Shown here in pieces: positions 17,080-24,656 of a stretch of DNA of 64,000 nt (position 1 is its first letter; every line of letters starts with the position of its first letter). The DNA is taken from the NCBI GenBank assembly GCA_031426735.1, contig JASJPK010000064.1:28039-92038 (forward strand). Direction: 5' to 3'. Source of the DNA: PFJX01 sp031426735. GTDB lineage: Bacteria > Pseudomonadota > Gammaproteobacteria > Burkholderiales > Thiobacillaceae. The position numbers were made by a program, and so were the translations under genes. The notes beneath the pieces are model-generated. The model was not told the origin of the DNA and did no database searches. It saw only the letters and a list, made by a program, of their open reading frames with translations.

Positions 17080-17628
17080 TCAGCCAGTTTGCCCGAGAAC
17101 TTCGGCAATCGCGCGCCAGGCCGCCAATTTCGCCGTGAAAGTCAGCGCGGCATGCGCTGGGCTGGTCGACGGCAGGCGCTGGCAATGCAGTTGCGGCTGT
17201 GCGAGCTGCGGACGCACGCGTGCATTGAAATGGCGTTCCGCCGCGCCGCCATTGAAAAACACATGGCTCAACGCCGGGTGGCGCTGGAAAAAAGCGGCGA
17301 AGTCGTTGGCGACAATCGAATCCGGCGCGATATCGGCGTCCAGACTGCCCGGCCGTTGGCAGGCGTGCAGCACATCCCACAGGGCGACGCCTGCGTCGCG
17401 CAGGCATTGCACCCGTGCCGGGTAGGCCAGTTCCGCCAGATTGAGGCCGAGCAGGGCGCCCATGATCGGCCAGAACACATTGCGCGGATGCGCGTAATAC
17501 TGGCCGGCGCGCAGCGAGGCGATGCCCGGCATGCTGCCGAGGATGAGTACCCGCGCACGCGCATTTTCGATGGGCGGGAAGCCCTCAGCCCAATGCGCTG
17601 GGGGCGGAATGGTGGCCGGCAGGAGCAT
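17080..17628 (-). CDS. DNA-deoxyinosine (hypoxanthine) glycosylase, UDG family 6
   Basis: 182 residues. It belongs to the uracil-DNA glycosylase superfamily, branch 6, whose members remove hypoxanthine (deaminated adenine) from DNA. Supporting motifs are VLILGSMPGIASLRAGQYYAHPRNVFWPIMG, GVALWDVLHACQRPGSLD, HVFFNGGAAERHF and LPSTSPAHA. The tyrosine-rich QYYAHPRN and the asparagine-containing RPGSLD segments fit that branch better than Mug or UDG family 1. Cytoplasmic base-excision repair is the expected role. It is the first gene of a possible unit with the HDOD gene (17-base gap). Confidence 0.8.
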   Translation of the reverse strand: MLLPATIPPPAHWAEGFPPIENARARVLILGSMPGIASLRAGQYYAHPRNVFWPIMGALLGLNLAELAYPARVQCLRDAGVALWDVLHACQRPGSLDADIAPDSIVANDFAAFFQRHPALSHVFFNGGAAERHFNARVRPQLAQPQLHCQRLPSTSPAHAALTFTAKLAAWRAIAEVLGQTG

Positions 17629-17845
17629 GTACAGGCGAGCGGTAGGGCCTAGGCGAATGCGGCATTGTAGAAGCGCAAGGCACGCTGGTTGCCACGTTCT
17701 CGACAGGACCAGCGAGCGCCTGTTCGACCAGGCCGCGCCGCTGTGAACGTCGGCGCGTCGAAATGATCAATGTCATTTTGTGCGCTGGCCTCCAGGCGGC
17801 GTAGGCACGACAATTTGCCGACCCACAACCGCACGCCGCATCCAC
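17629..17845. other. Divergent intergenic region
   Basis: 217 bases between the glycosylase gene (minus) and the phosphofructokinase gene (plus). Contains a possible hairpin (GCGCCG ... CGGCGC near 17737-17758). I see no gene, no recognisable operator and no clear promoter in it, although both promoters should be here. Confidence 0.35.
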
Positions 17846-18946
17846 ATGACCCAATCCATCGGCATCCTCACTTCCGGCGGCGACACGCCCGGCCTCAACG
17901 CGGCGATTCGCGGCGTCGGCAAGGCCTGTTTGACGCACTACGGCATGCACATCGTCGGCTTTCGCGACGGCTTTCGCGGCCTCATGGAAAACCGCACCAT
18001 GGCGCTGGAAGGCGAACAACTTTCCGGCATCCTGACCTTGGGCGGCACCATCCTCGGCACCAGCCGCGACAAACCGCACAAGATGCCGGTCAACGGCAAG
18101 ATCCTCGACATGACCGAAACCATCGTCGCCAACTACCACGCCAATCAGCTCGATTGCCTGGTCTGCCTGGGCGGCGGCGGCACCATGAAAAACGCGCTGC
18201 GCCTGATGCAGGCCGGCCTCAACATCGTGACCTTGCCGAAGACCATCGACAACGACGTGGCGCTGACCGACACCACGTTCGGCTTCGACACCGCGCTCGG
18301 CATCGCCACCGACGCCATCGACCGTCTGCACAGCACCGCGCACAGCCATCACCGCATCATCGTGGTCGAGATCATGGGACACCGCGCCGGCTGGCTGGCG
18401 CTGGGCGCGGGCATCAGTGGCGGCGCCGACGTGATCCTTATCCCGGAAATTCCGTATGACGTCGACGTCGTCGCCAATGCGATCAAGGCGCGCAAACGCA
18501 AGGGCAAGCCGTTTTCCATCGTCGCCGTCGCCGAGGGCGCCATCAGCAAACAGGAATTCGCGGAGCAACAGGCCGCCGCCGCGCGCAAGAAAGACAAGAA
18601 ATCGCGTGAAGTCGTCGCCGAACCCGAACTGGTCTATGCCGAACGCACGCTGAAACTGGCGCGCCAGCTCGAATTGCTGACCGGCCTGGAGGCGCGCCCG
18701 ACCATCCTCGGCCATTTGCAACGCGGCGGCACGCCGTCCGCTGCCGACCGCCTGCTCGCCACCCGGTTGGGCACGGCGGCGGCCGACCTGATCCAGCGCA
18801 AGCAATATGGCTGCATGGTCGCCGCGCGCGGCGATGCGAGCGCCGCCGTGCCGCTGGAAGAAGTCGCCGGCCAGGTCAAGACTGTGCCGCCGGAGCATCC
18901 CTGGGTGGAAAGCGCGCGCGGCGTGGGAACCAGTTTCGGGGATTAG
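17846..18946 (+). CDS. 6-phosphofructokinase (ATP or pyrophosphate type)
   Basis: 366 residues from the ATG at 17846 (MTQSIGILTSGGDTPGLN). It phosphorylates fructose 6-phosphate in glycolysis, or runs in reverse if pyrophosphate-dependent. Motifs: GGDTPGLNAAIRG, the nucleotide site CLGGGGTMKNA (near residue 108), PKTIDNDVALTDTTFGFDTA (catalytic TIDND, near residue 131), VVEIMGHRAGWLALGAG and LGHLQRGGTPSAADR. The donor-deciding positions are mixed. The residue matching E. coli Gly104 is Gly (ATP-like) but that matching Gly124 is Lys (PPi-like). A lysine-rich insert (AAAARKKDKKSREV) lies near residue 240. Single-gene unit. Confidence 0.85.
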   Translation: MTQSIGILTSGGDTPGLNAAIRGVGKACLTHYGMHIVGFRDGFRGLMENRTMALEGEQLSGILTLGGTILGTSRDKPHKMPVNGKILDMTETIVANYHANQLDCLVCLGGGGTMKNALRLMQAGLNIVTLPKTIDNDVALTDTTFGFDTALGIATDAIDRLHSTAHSHHRIIVVEIMGHRAGWLALGAGISGGADVILIPEIPYDVDVVANAIKARKRKGKPFSIVAVAEGAISKQEFAEQQAAAARKKDKKSREVVAEPELVYAERTLKLARQLELLTGLEARPTILGHLQRGGTPSAADRLLATRLGTAAADLIQRKQYGCMVAARGDASAAVPLEEVAGQVKTVPPEHPWVESARGVGTSFGD

Positions 18947-18973
18947 CCCGGACGCGCGTTCCCGGGTGCGGGG

Positions 18974-18990
18974 TGCGACAAAATGTCGCA
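18974..18990. promoter_or_regulatory. Palindromic operator candidate upstream of the ABC/NosL cluster
   Basis: TGCGACA-AAA-TGTCGCA is a perfect 7-base inverted repeat with a 3-base centre, 74 bases before the ATG at 19064. A second perfect hairpin (CAGGTC-GCTT-GACCTG, 19031-19046) lies closer to the start. A regulator-binding site controlling the following eight-gene cluster is plausible; the regulator is unknown. Confidence 0.4.
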
Positions 18991-19063
18991 GGCTGGGGGC
19001 GCAAGCAGAGCATTAGCATCGGCCGATGAACAGGTCGCTTGACCTGTAGTGACCGAGGTTCCC

Positions 19064-19357
19064 ATGGCCCCATTTTGCACGCGACGCGGCTCCACCCTGG
19101 CGGGATGGGTGTTGGGACTAGGCGCGTTGGGGTTGGCGCTGGTCTTGTTCGATAGCGACCGGCTGGCGGCGGAACATGCCGCAGCGGTGCGGCTGGGGCA
19201 GGCGCGGGCGGGCGGCGATCGACTGACCGATCCGGCGCTGTTCACCGAGGCGCGTTACGCCCGCCATGCCAGCCAGGCCGACCGCCATGCCGCGTTTCAG
19301 GATCATCCGCTGGCGCTGGAACACTTCCCCGCCGGTTCGCTGCTGCCGCCGCCATGA
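19064..19357 (+). CDS. Small membrane-anchored protein, first gene of ABC/NosL cluster
   Basis: 97 residues from the ATG at 19064 (GAGG upstream); a GTG at 19049 is possible. One N-terminal membrane helix (TLAGWVLGLGALGLALVLF) leads to a small Ala/Arg/His-rich domain with several histidines (ARYARHASQADRHAAFQDHPLALEHF). Not recognised as a family. The stop overlaps the permease start (ATGA, 19354-19357), so it is translated with the transporter and is likely a subunit or accessory part facing the periplasm. The histidine content would suit metal contact, but that is speculation. Confidence 0.5.
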   Translation: MAPFCTRRGSTLAGWVLGLGALGLALVLFDSDRLAAEHAAAVRLGQARAGGDRLTDPALFTEARYARHASQADRHAAFQDHPLALEHFPAGSLLPPP

Positions 19358-20502
19358 GTTTTTCGCAAAACGCCTGGTTCGAACGCCAGCGCGGTCTGAT
19401 CGATTTTTCGGTGGCCAATCTGGGGCGTCGGCGCGGCCGCAATCTCGGCCTGTTTCTGGCCTACACGCTGCTGGTGTTTTTGTTGGCCTCCGTCGTGTTG
19501 TATGGCGATGCGCTGCGGCGCGAGGCGCGTCTGCTGCTGGCCGACGCGCCGGAACTGGTGGTGCAGCGTCTGACCGCCGGTCGCCACGACCTGTTGCCGC
19601 AGGACTGGCTGGAAAAGGTGCGCAGCCTGCGCGGCGTGCAGTCCGTGGAAGGGCGCTTGTGGGGCTATCACTACGATCCGGCGGCGCAAGCCAATTACAC
19701 CTTGCTGGTGCCGAACGACGCGCCGCCCGCGCCGGGCCAGGTCGAGCTCGGCGCCGCACTGGCGCGGGTGAGCGGGCTGGCGGTGGGCGATGTGCTGTCG
19801 CTGCACGGCTTCGACGGCAATCCGTATGCGTTCAACATCGTCCGCGTGTTCGCGGCCGAATCCGAACTGGTCAGCGCCGATCTGATGCGGGTCAACGCCG
19901 CCGATTTCCGCGCTTTTTTCGGCATCGAGCCAGGCCGTTACACCGATCTGGCCTTGCGCGTGGCGAACCCGCGCGAGGTACGCAAGGTGGCGGAAAAAGT
20001 GCTGAATCGGCTGCCCGGCGCGCGGGCGATTGCGCGTGAGGAAATGCAGCGCACCTACGCGGCGGCATTCAACTGGCGGCAGGGCGTGTTGCTGACTTTT
20101 CTGTCGACCGTCCTGCTCGCCTTCGCGCTGCTGGCCTGGGACAAGGCCTCCGGCCTGTCCGCCGAGGAGCGGCGCGAGATCGGCATCCTGAAAGCGCTGG
20201 GCTGGGATACCGGCGACGTGCTGCGCATGAAGTTGTGGGAAGGCGCGCTGGTGTCGCTCTGCGCCTTCCTGGCCGGCTACGTGCTGGCCTGGCTGCATGT
20301 GTTCTATGCCGACGCGCCGCTGTTCACCGCCGTGTTGAAGGGCTGGTCGGTGCTGTACCCCCGCTTCGCGCTGGCACCGCAGATCGACGTGGCGCAGATC
20401 GCCACCTTGTTCTTCCTCACCGTGCTGCCCTATGTCGCCGCCACCGTCGCGCCGGTCTGGCGCGCGGCGACGCTGGACCCGGACGCAGTGATGCGGGAGT
20501 GA
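19354..20502 (+). CDS. ABC transporter permease, FtsX/MacB type
   Basis: 382 residues. N-terminal helix (NLGLFLAYTLLVFLLASVVLYG), a periplasmic domain of about 200 residues, then three C-terminal helices (VLLTFLSTVLLAFALLAW; LVSLCAFLAGYVLAWLHVF; IATLFFLTVLPYVAATVAPVW). This is the MacB/LolC-type FtsX topology. The motif EERREIGILKALGWDTGDVLRMKLWEG is the cytoplasmic coupling loop that contacts the ATPase. Such transporters act on periplasmic or membrane substrates and do not carry solutes through a pore. The ATPase gene follows after 7 bases. Confidence 0.85.
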   Translation: MSFSQNAWFERQRGLIDFSVANLGRRRGRNLGLFLAYTLLVFLLASVVLYGDALRREARLLLADAPELVVQRLTAGRHDLLPQDWLEKVRSLRGVQSVEGRLWGYHYDPAAQANYTLLVPNDAPPAPGQVELGAALARVSGLAVGDVLSLHGFDGNPYAFNIVRVFAAESELVSADLMRVNAADFRAFFGIEPGRYTDLALRVANPREVRKVAEKVLNRLPGARAIAREEMQRTYAAAFNWRQGVLLTFLSTVLLAFALLAWDKASGLSAEERREIGILKALGWDTGDVLRMKLWEGALVSLCAFLAGYVLAWLHVFYADAPLFTAVLKGWSVLYPRFALAPQIDVAQIATLFFLTVLPYVAATVAPVWRAATLDPDAVMRE

Positions 20503-20509
20503 GGCCGTC

Positions 20510-21181
20510 ATGATCGAACTCGTTCAGGTCAGCAAGACCTTCAACGCCGGCCAGCCGAACGCATTCCACGCCGTGCGCGAGGTCAGCTTCAGCATCGAGC
20601 CGGGCCGGGTGACCGCGCTGCGCGGGCCGAGCGGTTCCGGCAAGACCACGCTGCTCGGTCTGATCGGCGGTCTGACGCGTCCGAGCAGCGGCCGCGTGCG
20701 TCTCGACGGGCGCGATATTTCCGCGCTGCCCGAGCGTTTCCTGACCGGTTTGCGCCGCGCCACCTTCGGTTTCGTGTTTCAGCAGTTTCAGTTGATTCGC
20801 GGTCTCTCGGTGCTGGAGAACGTCATGCTGCCGGCGACGCCGACCGGACGGCCGTATGCCGCAGTGCGGGCGCGGGCGCTGCAATTGCTGGACGACTTCG
20901 AGCTCGGCGGTCGCGCCGAGGCCAAGGCGCAATGGCTGTCCGGCGGCGAAGCGCAACGGGTGGCCATCGCCCGCGCGCTGATCAACGACCCGAAAGTGAT
21001 CCTCGCCGACGAGCCGACCGCACATCTGGACAGCGTGTTGTCGCGCCAGATCCTGGCCATCTTCGCCGACCTGCGCGCGCAGGGGCGCAGCGTCATCCTG
21101 TCCAGCCACGATCCGCTGGTGTTCGAGTTCGGTCTGGTCGAGCGGGTGGTGGAGATACGCGATGGCGGGGTGGTAGCGTGA
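20510..21181 (+). CDS. ABC transporter ATP-binding protein, LolD/MacB type
   Basis: 223 residues. Walker A GPSGSGKTTL, Q-loop FVFQQFQLIRGL, signature LSGGEAQRVAIARAL, Walker B VILADEPTAHLD and switch histidine ILSSHD are all present. The sequence looks like the LolD/MacB/FtsE group, which works with FtsX-type permeases such as the one just upstream. Cytoplasmic. A paired inverted repeat lies between it and the next gene. Confidence 0.9.
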   Translation: MIELVQVSKTFNAGQPNAFHAVREVSFSIEPGRVTALRGPSGSGKTTLLGLIGGLTRPSSGRVRLDGRDISALPERFLTGLRRATFGFVFQQFQLIRGLSVLENVMLPATPTGRPYAAVRARALQLLDDFELGGRAEAKAQWLSGGEAQRVAIARALINDPKVILADEPTAHLDSVLSRQILAIFADLRAQGRSVILSSHDPLVFEFGLVERVVEIRDGGVVA

Positions 21182-21213
21182 TCGAGTCGATTCGGCCGGA
21201 ACATGATTGGCAA

Positions 21214-21288
21214 CGTCACCCCGGCGCAGGCCGGGGTCCAGGATTGCTGCGTTTACTGAACTGGATACCGGCTTTCGCCGGTATGACG
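21214..21288. repeat. Paired 28-bp inverted repeats (solo copy of the GIY-YIG-element ends)
   Basis: Arms at 21214-21241 and 21261-21288, each an imperfect stem flanked by CGTCA on the outside and TCCAG on the inside. They are inverted with respect to each other and separated by 19 bases. The same layout (CGTCA-stem-TCCAG) flanks the GIY-YIG gene at 32851-33218, so this is likely a short derivative without the gene. It fills the space just before the next start codon. Confidence 0.7.
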
Positions 21289-21293
21289 TGGTC

Positions 21294-22295
21294 ATGATCT
21301 TCCAGCCCGCCGCGCTGGCCCTGTTGCTGGCTTCCAGTCTCAATGCGCTGTTGCTGCTGGCGTCTGGCGCGTTCGCGCTGAACCTGCTGCGGCACTGGAA
21401 CCCGAGCAGCGGCTCAGAGCGCCAGATCGCGCTGGAACGGCGCACTTATCTGGTTTCGACGCTGGTTGGCTTGTCCTTGTCGATCGGGTTGCCGGCGCTG
21501 GCGCTGTTCGTGCATAACGCCGATGCGATGGCGCCGTTCTTCACCGGCGCGATGTGCGCCGTGGGCAGCCTCAAGGTCAATGTCTGGGGCATGCCGGCGC
21601 TGCTGACGATGCTGGCCGGTTTCTTTGTCGCCGCCGCCTGGCTGGTGCTGAACCATCTCGACAACCTGGGCTGGGATACGCCGTTGATGCGCGGCAAATA
21701 CCGGCTGTTGCTGTGGCTGGCGCCGCTGGCGCTGGCGCAGGCGGCGTTGCTCTGGCTGTATTACCTGAACCTGAATCCGGCGGTCATCACGTCCTGTTGC
21801 GGCAGCCTGTTCGGGCCGGCGGCGGAAGGCGTCGGGCATGAACTCGTGACGCTCCCGTTGAACATTGCCCGGCCGGCCTTCTTCGGCGGCGAGTTGCTGA
21901 CGCTGGCGGTCGGTGCGCTGTTCATCGCGCGCGGCCGCTCCGGCCGCAGCTTCGGCCTGCTCGCGGTGCTGCATCTGCCGCTGGCGCTGGCCGGCGTGGT
22001 TGCGTTCATCGCGCCTTACATCTACGAACAGCCGAATCACCATTGCCCGTTCTGCCTGTTGCAGGCCGAGCACGGCTACGCCGGCTGGGTGCTGTATCTG
22101 CCGCTGTTCTTCGGCACCGCCAGCGGCATCGGCGCTGGGCTGGCCGCCGGGCTGGCAACCGACCCGCGCGCCGACAGCCTGCGCGAGGCCGCGCCGCGCG
22201 TGGCGAGGCGTCTGGCGAAATTGTCGGTGGCGGCGCTCGGCCTGTTCGGACTGGCGGTGCTGTTCTATCTGCAACGTTCCAATCTGGTGCTGTGA
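21294..22295 (+). CDS. Polytopic membrane protein with CPFC motif
   Basis: 333 residues from the ATG at 21294 (MIFQPAALALLLASSLNALLLL). About eight membrane helices. Two cysteine pairs stand out: SCCGSLFG near residue 165 and HHCPFCLLQAEHG near residue 245, the latter preceded by two histidines. Together with the TlpA-like and SafE-like neighbours this suggests membrane-linked thiol or metal chemistry, but I know no family with this layout. The stop overlaps the next start (TGATG at 22293-22297). The paired repeat lies immediately upstream, so its ribosome site is made of repeat sequence. Confidence 0.55.
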   Translation: MIFQPAALALLLASSLNALLLLASGAFALNLLRHWNPSSGSERQIALERRTYLVSTLVGLSLSIGLPALALFVHNADAMAPFFTGAMCAVGSLKVNVWGMPALLTMLAGFFVAAAWLVLNHLDNLGWDTPLMRGKYRLLLWLAPLALAQAALLWLYYLNLNPAVITSCCGSLFGPAAEGVGHELVTLPLNIARPAFFGGELLTLAVGALFIARGRSGRSFGLLAVLHLPLALAGVVAFIAPYIYEQPNHHCPFCLLQAEHGYAGWVLYLPLFFGTASGIGAGLAAGLATDPRADSLREAAPRVARRLAKLSVAALGLFGLAVLFYLQRSNLVL

Positions 22296-22789
22296 TGCGC
22301 TTTCCTGGCCTGCTCCTGATTCTGCTGTTGGCCGCGTGCGGCGGACCGGAGGCACCGACATTGCGCAATGGAGAAGCGGCGCCGCCGTTCCAGTTGCAGC
22401 GTCTGGCCGGCGGCACGCTGGCCCTGCCGGGCGCCGTTGCCGGCAAGGTCGTGGCGATCCGTTTCTGGGCCGACTGGTGCCCGTATTGCCGCAAGGAAAT
22501 GGCCGAATTGCAGCCGGTGTATACGCGGCTGCATGGGCGCGGCCTGGAGATTCTGGCGGTCAACGTGGCGCAGGATGCCGATACCGTGCGGCGTTTTGTC
22601 GAGCCGCTTGGTGTCACCTATCCGGTCCTGCTCGACAGCGACGGCGCGACCGCGCGCGCGTATGGCGTCAAGGCCTTGCCGATGACCTGGCTGATCGATG
22701 CGCGCGGCGTGGTGCGCGGCAAGATCGTCGGCGAAACGACGCCGGAAGTGTTCGAGCGCAAGGTTTTGGAACTGCTCGATGAACGATGA
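22295..22789 (+). CDS. TlpA/ResA-like thiol-disulfide lipoprotein
   Basis: 164 residues. The start MRFPGLLLILLLAACGG is a lipoprotein signal with cysteine at the lipobox, so the protein is anchored on the periplasmic side. The thioredoxin fold shows VVAIRFWADWCPYCRKEM (active site CPYC), LEILAVNVAQD and the cis-proline segment KALPMTWLID. TlpA/ResA proteins reduce disulfides in cytochrome c or copper-protein assembly. It overlaps both neighbours, so it is co-translated with the CPFC membrane protein and the SafE-like protein. Confidence 0.85.
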   Translation: MRFPGLLLILLLAACGGPEAPTLRNGEAAPPFQLQRLAGGTLALPGAVAGKVVAIRFWADWCPYCRKEMAELQPVYTRLHGRGLEILAVNVAQDADTVRRFVEPLGVTYPVLLDSDGATARAYGVKALPMTWLIDARGVVRGKIVGETTPEVFERKVLELLDER

Positions 22790-23456
22790 ACTGACGCTGC
22801 CGCTGGCGTTCATGACCGGTCTGGCCGGCGCGGGGCATTGCTGGACGATGTGCGGCGGGTTGGTGGCCGGCCTGTTCGTCGGGCGCGGCTGTGCCGGCGG
22901 CCGTTGCCAGGCGGGCGGGCCGATGTTGCCGCATCTGGGCTATCACACCGGCCGCGTGCTGGCTTACACGCTGTTCGGCGCTTTGGCGGCGGGCATCGGC
23001 CAGGCCATTGTGCTGACCGGCGAGGTTGGGCTGGCGCAGGCGGTGCTGTATGTCGTCGCCGGGGGGCTGGTGGTGGCGTCTGGAGCGCTGGCCATGCGGG
23101 GTTCCGTAGGGTGCGCCGCGCGCAGCATCGGAGGCACGAATGAATCGGGGCGCGCGGCGCACCCTACGTTTCATGTCCTTGTCGGGTTTTTCAACGGCTT
23201 GATGCCCTGTGCGCTGGTGTTTTCGCTGACGCTGAAGGCGGCCACTGCGCCGTCCGTCGCAACCGGCGCGGCGTGGCTGTTCGTCTTCGGTCTGGGTACC
23301 GTGCCGGCGATGGCGCTGGCGGCTGGCTTGGCGCACTGGCTGGGCAGGCAATCGCTGCGCTGGCTGCGCCGCGCCGCCGGTCTGCTGGTGATCGCCCTGG
23401 GACTGCAAGCCATCTGGGCCGGGGCCAAGTTTTTTCAGGTCATGCTGCACCTGTGA
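22779..23456 (+). CDS. SafE/TauE-type (DsbD-like) membrane protein carrying an in-frame palindrome
   Basis: 225 residues from the ATG at 22779, an 11-base overlap with the TlpA-like gene. Six or so helices in two similar halves: AFMTGLAGAGHCWTMCGGLVAGLF, then LVGFFNGLMPCALVFSLTLKAA. The GHC..MCGG and MPCALVF cysteine sites are those of the SafE-like branch linked to copper handling and cbb3 assembly (CcoS/CcoI-associated SafE). The loop between halves (about 20 residues, RGSVGCAARSIGGTNESGRAAHP) is encoded by a REP-like palindrome at 23106-23167 without breaking the frame. Likely moves electrons or copper across the membrane with the TlpA-like protein. Confidence 0.75.
   Translation: MNDELTLPLAFMTGLAGAGHCWTMCGGLVAGLFVGRGCAGGRCQAGGPMLPHLGYHTGRVLAYTLFGALAAGIGQAIVLTGEVGLAQAVLYVVAGGLVVASGALAMRGSVGCAARSIGGTNESGRAAHPTFHVLVGFFNGLMPCALVFSLTLKAATAPSVATGAAWLFVFGLGTVPAMALAAGLAHWLGRQSLRWLRRAAGLLVIALGLQAIWAGAKFFQVMLHL
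23106..23167. repeat. REP-like palindrome inside a coding region
   Basis: Perfect 18-base arms at 23106-23123 and 23150-23167, starting GTAGGGTGCGCC like the intergenic repeat at 14368-14423, with a 26-base centre. The reading frame continues through it, adding about 20 residues to a cytoplasmic or periplasmic loop of the SafE-like protein. Confidence 0.85.
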
Positions 23457-23482
23457 GCAGCGTTCACGCAAAGGAGAGGTTC

Positions 23483-24082
23483 ATGCAACGTCGCGATATC
23501 TTCAAACTGCCTTTGGCCGCCGTCGCGTTGGCTGCCGTTCCCGCACAAGCCGCCGCCAGGTGCGAAGGCGAGGGCACACCGAACCAGTTCATTCCGAAGA
23601 CGCCGAAGGACGCCAACCCGCTGGAAAACGAGCTGCAGAAATATCCCAAATGTCCGTATTGCGGCATGGATCGCACCCAGTTCCACCATGCCCGGCATCT
23701 GGTGCAGTACGCCGACGATCTGGTCGACGGCACCTGTTCCATCCATTGCCTGTCGATCTCGCTGGCGATCAATCTGGACCGCGAGCCGAAGGCCATCTAC
23801 GCGCCGGACAACAGCAGTTCAGCCGCGATCAAACCGATGATCGGCGTCGATCAGGCCACTTACCTGATCGGCGGCAGCACGCCCGGCGTGATGAGCAAGC
23901 GCAGCAAGGTGTCGTTCGGCAGCAAGGAGGCGGCGCTGGCGGCACAGGCGCAGACCGGCGGCGAGATCGGCGACTACGCGACGGCACTGACGGTCAGCTA
24001 TGCCGATTTGGCGCAGGACACGCTGATGATCCGCAAGAAACGCGAAGAGCGCCGTCGGCACATGCTGAAGAAGACCGGCTGA
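23483..24082 (+). CDS. NosL-family protein, exported, CPYCGM type
   Basis: 199 residues from the ATG at 23483, preceded by a strong AAGGAGAG site. The N-terminus (MQRRDIFKLPLAAVALAAVPAQA) is a signal peptide with two arginines but not a clear Tat motif. The CPYCGMDRTQFHHARHLVQYAD segment is the metal-binding NosL core: Cys-x2-Cys-Gly-Met. Further on, CSIHCLSISLAIN provides more cysteine and histidine. The C-terminus is unusually basic (RKKREERRRHMLKKTG). NosL proteins bind Cu(I) and deliver it to nitrous oxide reductase. No nosZ is in the window, so the target here may be another copper enzyme. Confidence 0.75.
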   Translation: MQRRDIFKLPLAAVALAAVPAQAAARCEGEGTPNQFIPKTPKDANPLENELQKYPKCPYCGMDRTQFHHARHLVQYADDLVDGTCSIHCLSISLAINLDREPKAIYAPDNSSSAAIKPMIGVDQATYLIGGSTPGVMSKRSKVSFGSKEAALAAQAQTGGEIGDYATALTVSYADLAQDTLMIRKKREERRRHMLKKTG

Positions 24083-24564
24083 TGCGGCGATTTTTTGCCG
24101 CAATGTTGCTCGTCCTGGCTTTGCCGGCTGGGGCGGGTGGCGTGTCGTTTCCCGATCCGAAACCGCGCGAGCTGTGTCCGGTGTGCGGCATGGTGGTGTC
24201 GAAATATCCGGCTTGGGTTGCCAGCGTGGTGTATCGCGACGGCCATGCGCATCACTTCGACGGCGCCAAGGATCTGTTCAAGTATCTGTTCGACGTGCCG
24301 CACTATGCCAAGGGCCATCGCGCGCAGGACATCGCGCGCATCGGCGTCACCGAGTACTACGAAGTGAAGCGCATTGACGCGCGTCAGGCCTGGTTCGTCA
24401 TCGGTTCCGACGTGCTGGGGCCGATGGGGCAGGAGTTGATCCCGCTCGCCAGCCGCGCCGACGCCGACGAATTCATGCGCGACCATCACGGCAAACGCAT
24501 TCTGCGCTTCGATGAAGCGAGGCGGGAACTGCCGGCAAAGCTGGATGCGGGACGCTTCGACTGA
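24082..24564 (+). CDS. NosL-family protein, exported, CPVCGM type
   Basis: 160 residues. It starts at the ATG overlapping the stop of the first NosL gene (TGATG, 24080-24084). Signal peptide MRRFFAAMLLVLALPAGAGG without a lipobox, so it should be soluble in the periplasm, unlike the lipoprotein NosL. The core CPVCGMVVSKYPAWVASVVYRDGHAHHFDGAKDLFKYL shows the Cys-x2-Cys-Gly-Met metal site and a histidine cluster. It ends the eight-gene cluster that began at 19064. With its sister it probably forms a pair of copper-binding proteins. Target unknown. Confidence 0.8.
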   Translation: MRRFFAAMLLVLALPAGAGGVSFPDPKPRELCPVCGMVVSKYPAWVASVVYRDGHAHHFDGAKDLFKYLFDVPHYAKGHRAQDIARIGVTEYYEVKRIDARQAWFVIGSDVLGPMGQELIPLASRADADEFMRDHHGKRILRFDEARRELPAKLDAGRFD

Positions 24565-24656
24565 GCCGCCGCCGAGCGTTCCGGGCTGAAATTCGGATGG
24601 CATTGTCTATATTTGGAATGGCTTTTTTGCCATACAAACAATTAGAGGTAATTACC

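Noticed and set aside
23483..24564. Interpretation of the cluster as a complete nitrous oxide reductase (nos) operon
   Set aside because: No nosZ, nosD, nosY or nosR is in the window; only NosL-type proteins and a different ABC transporter class are present.
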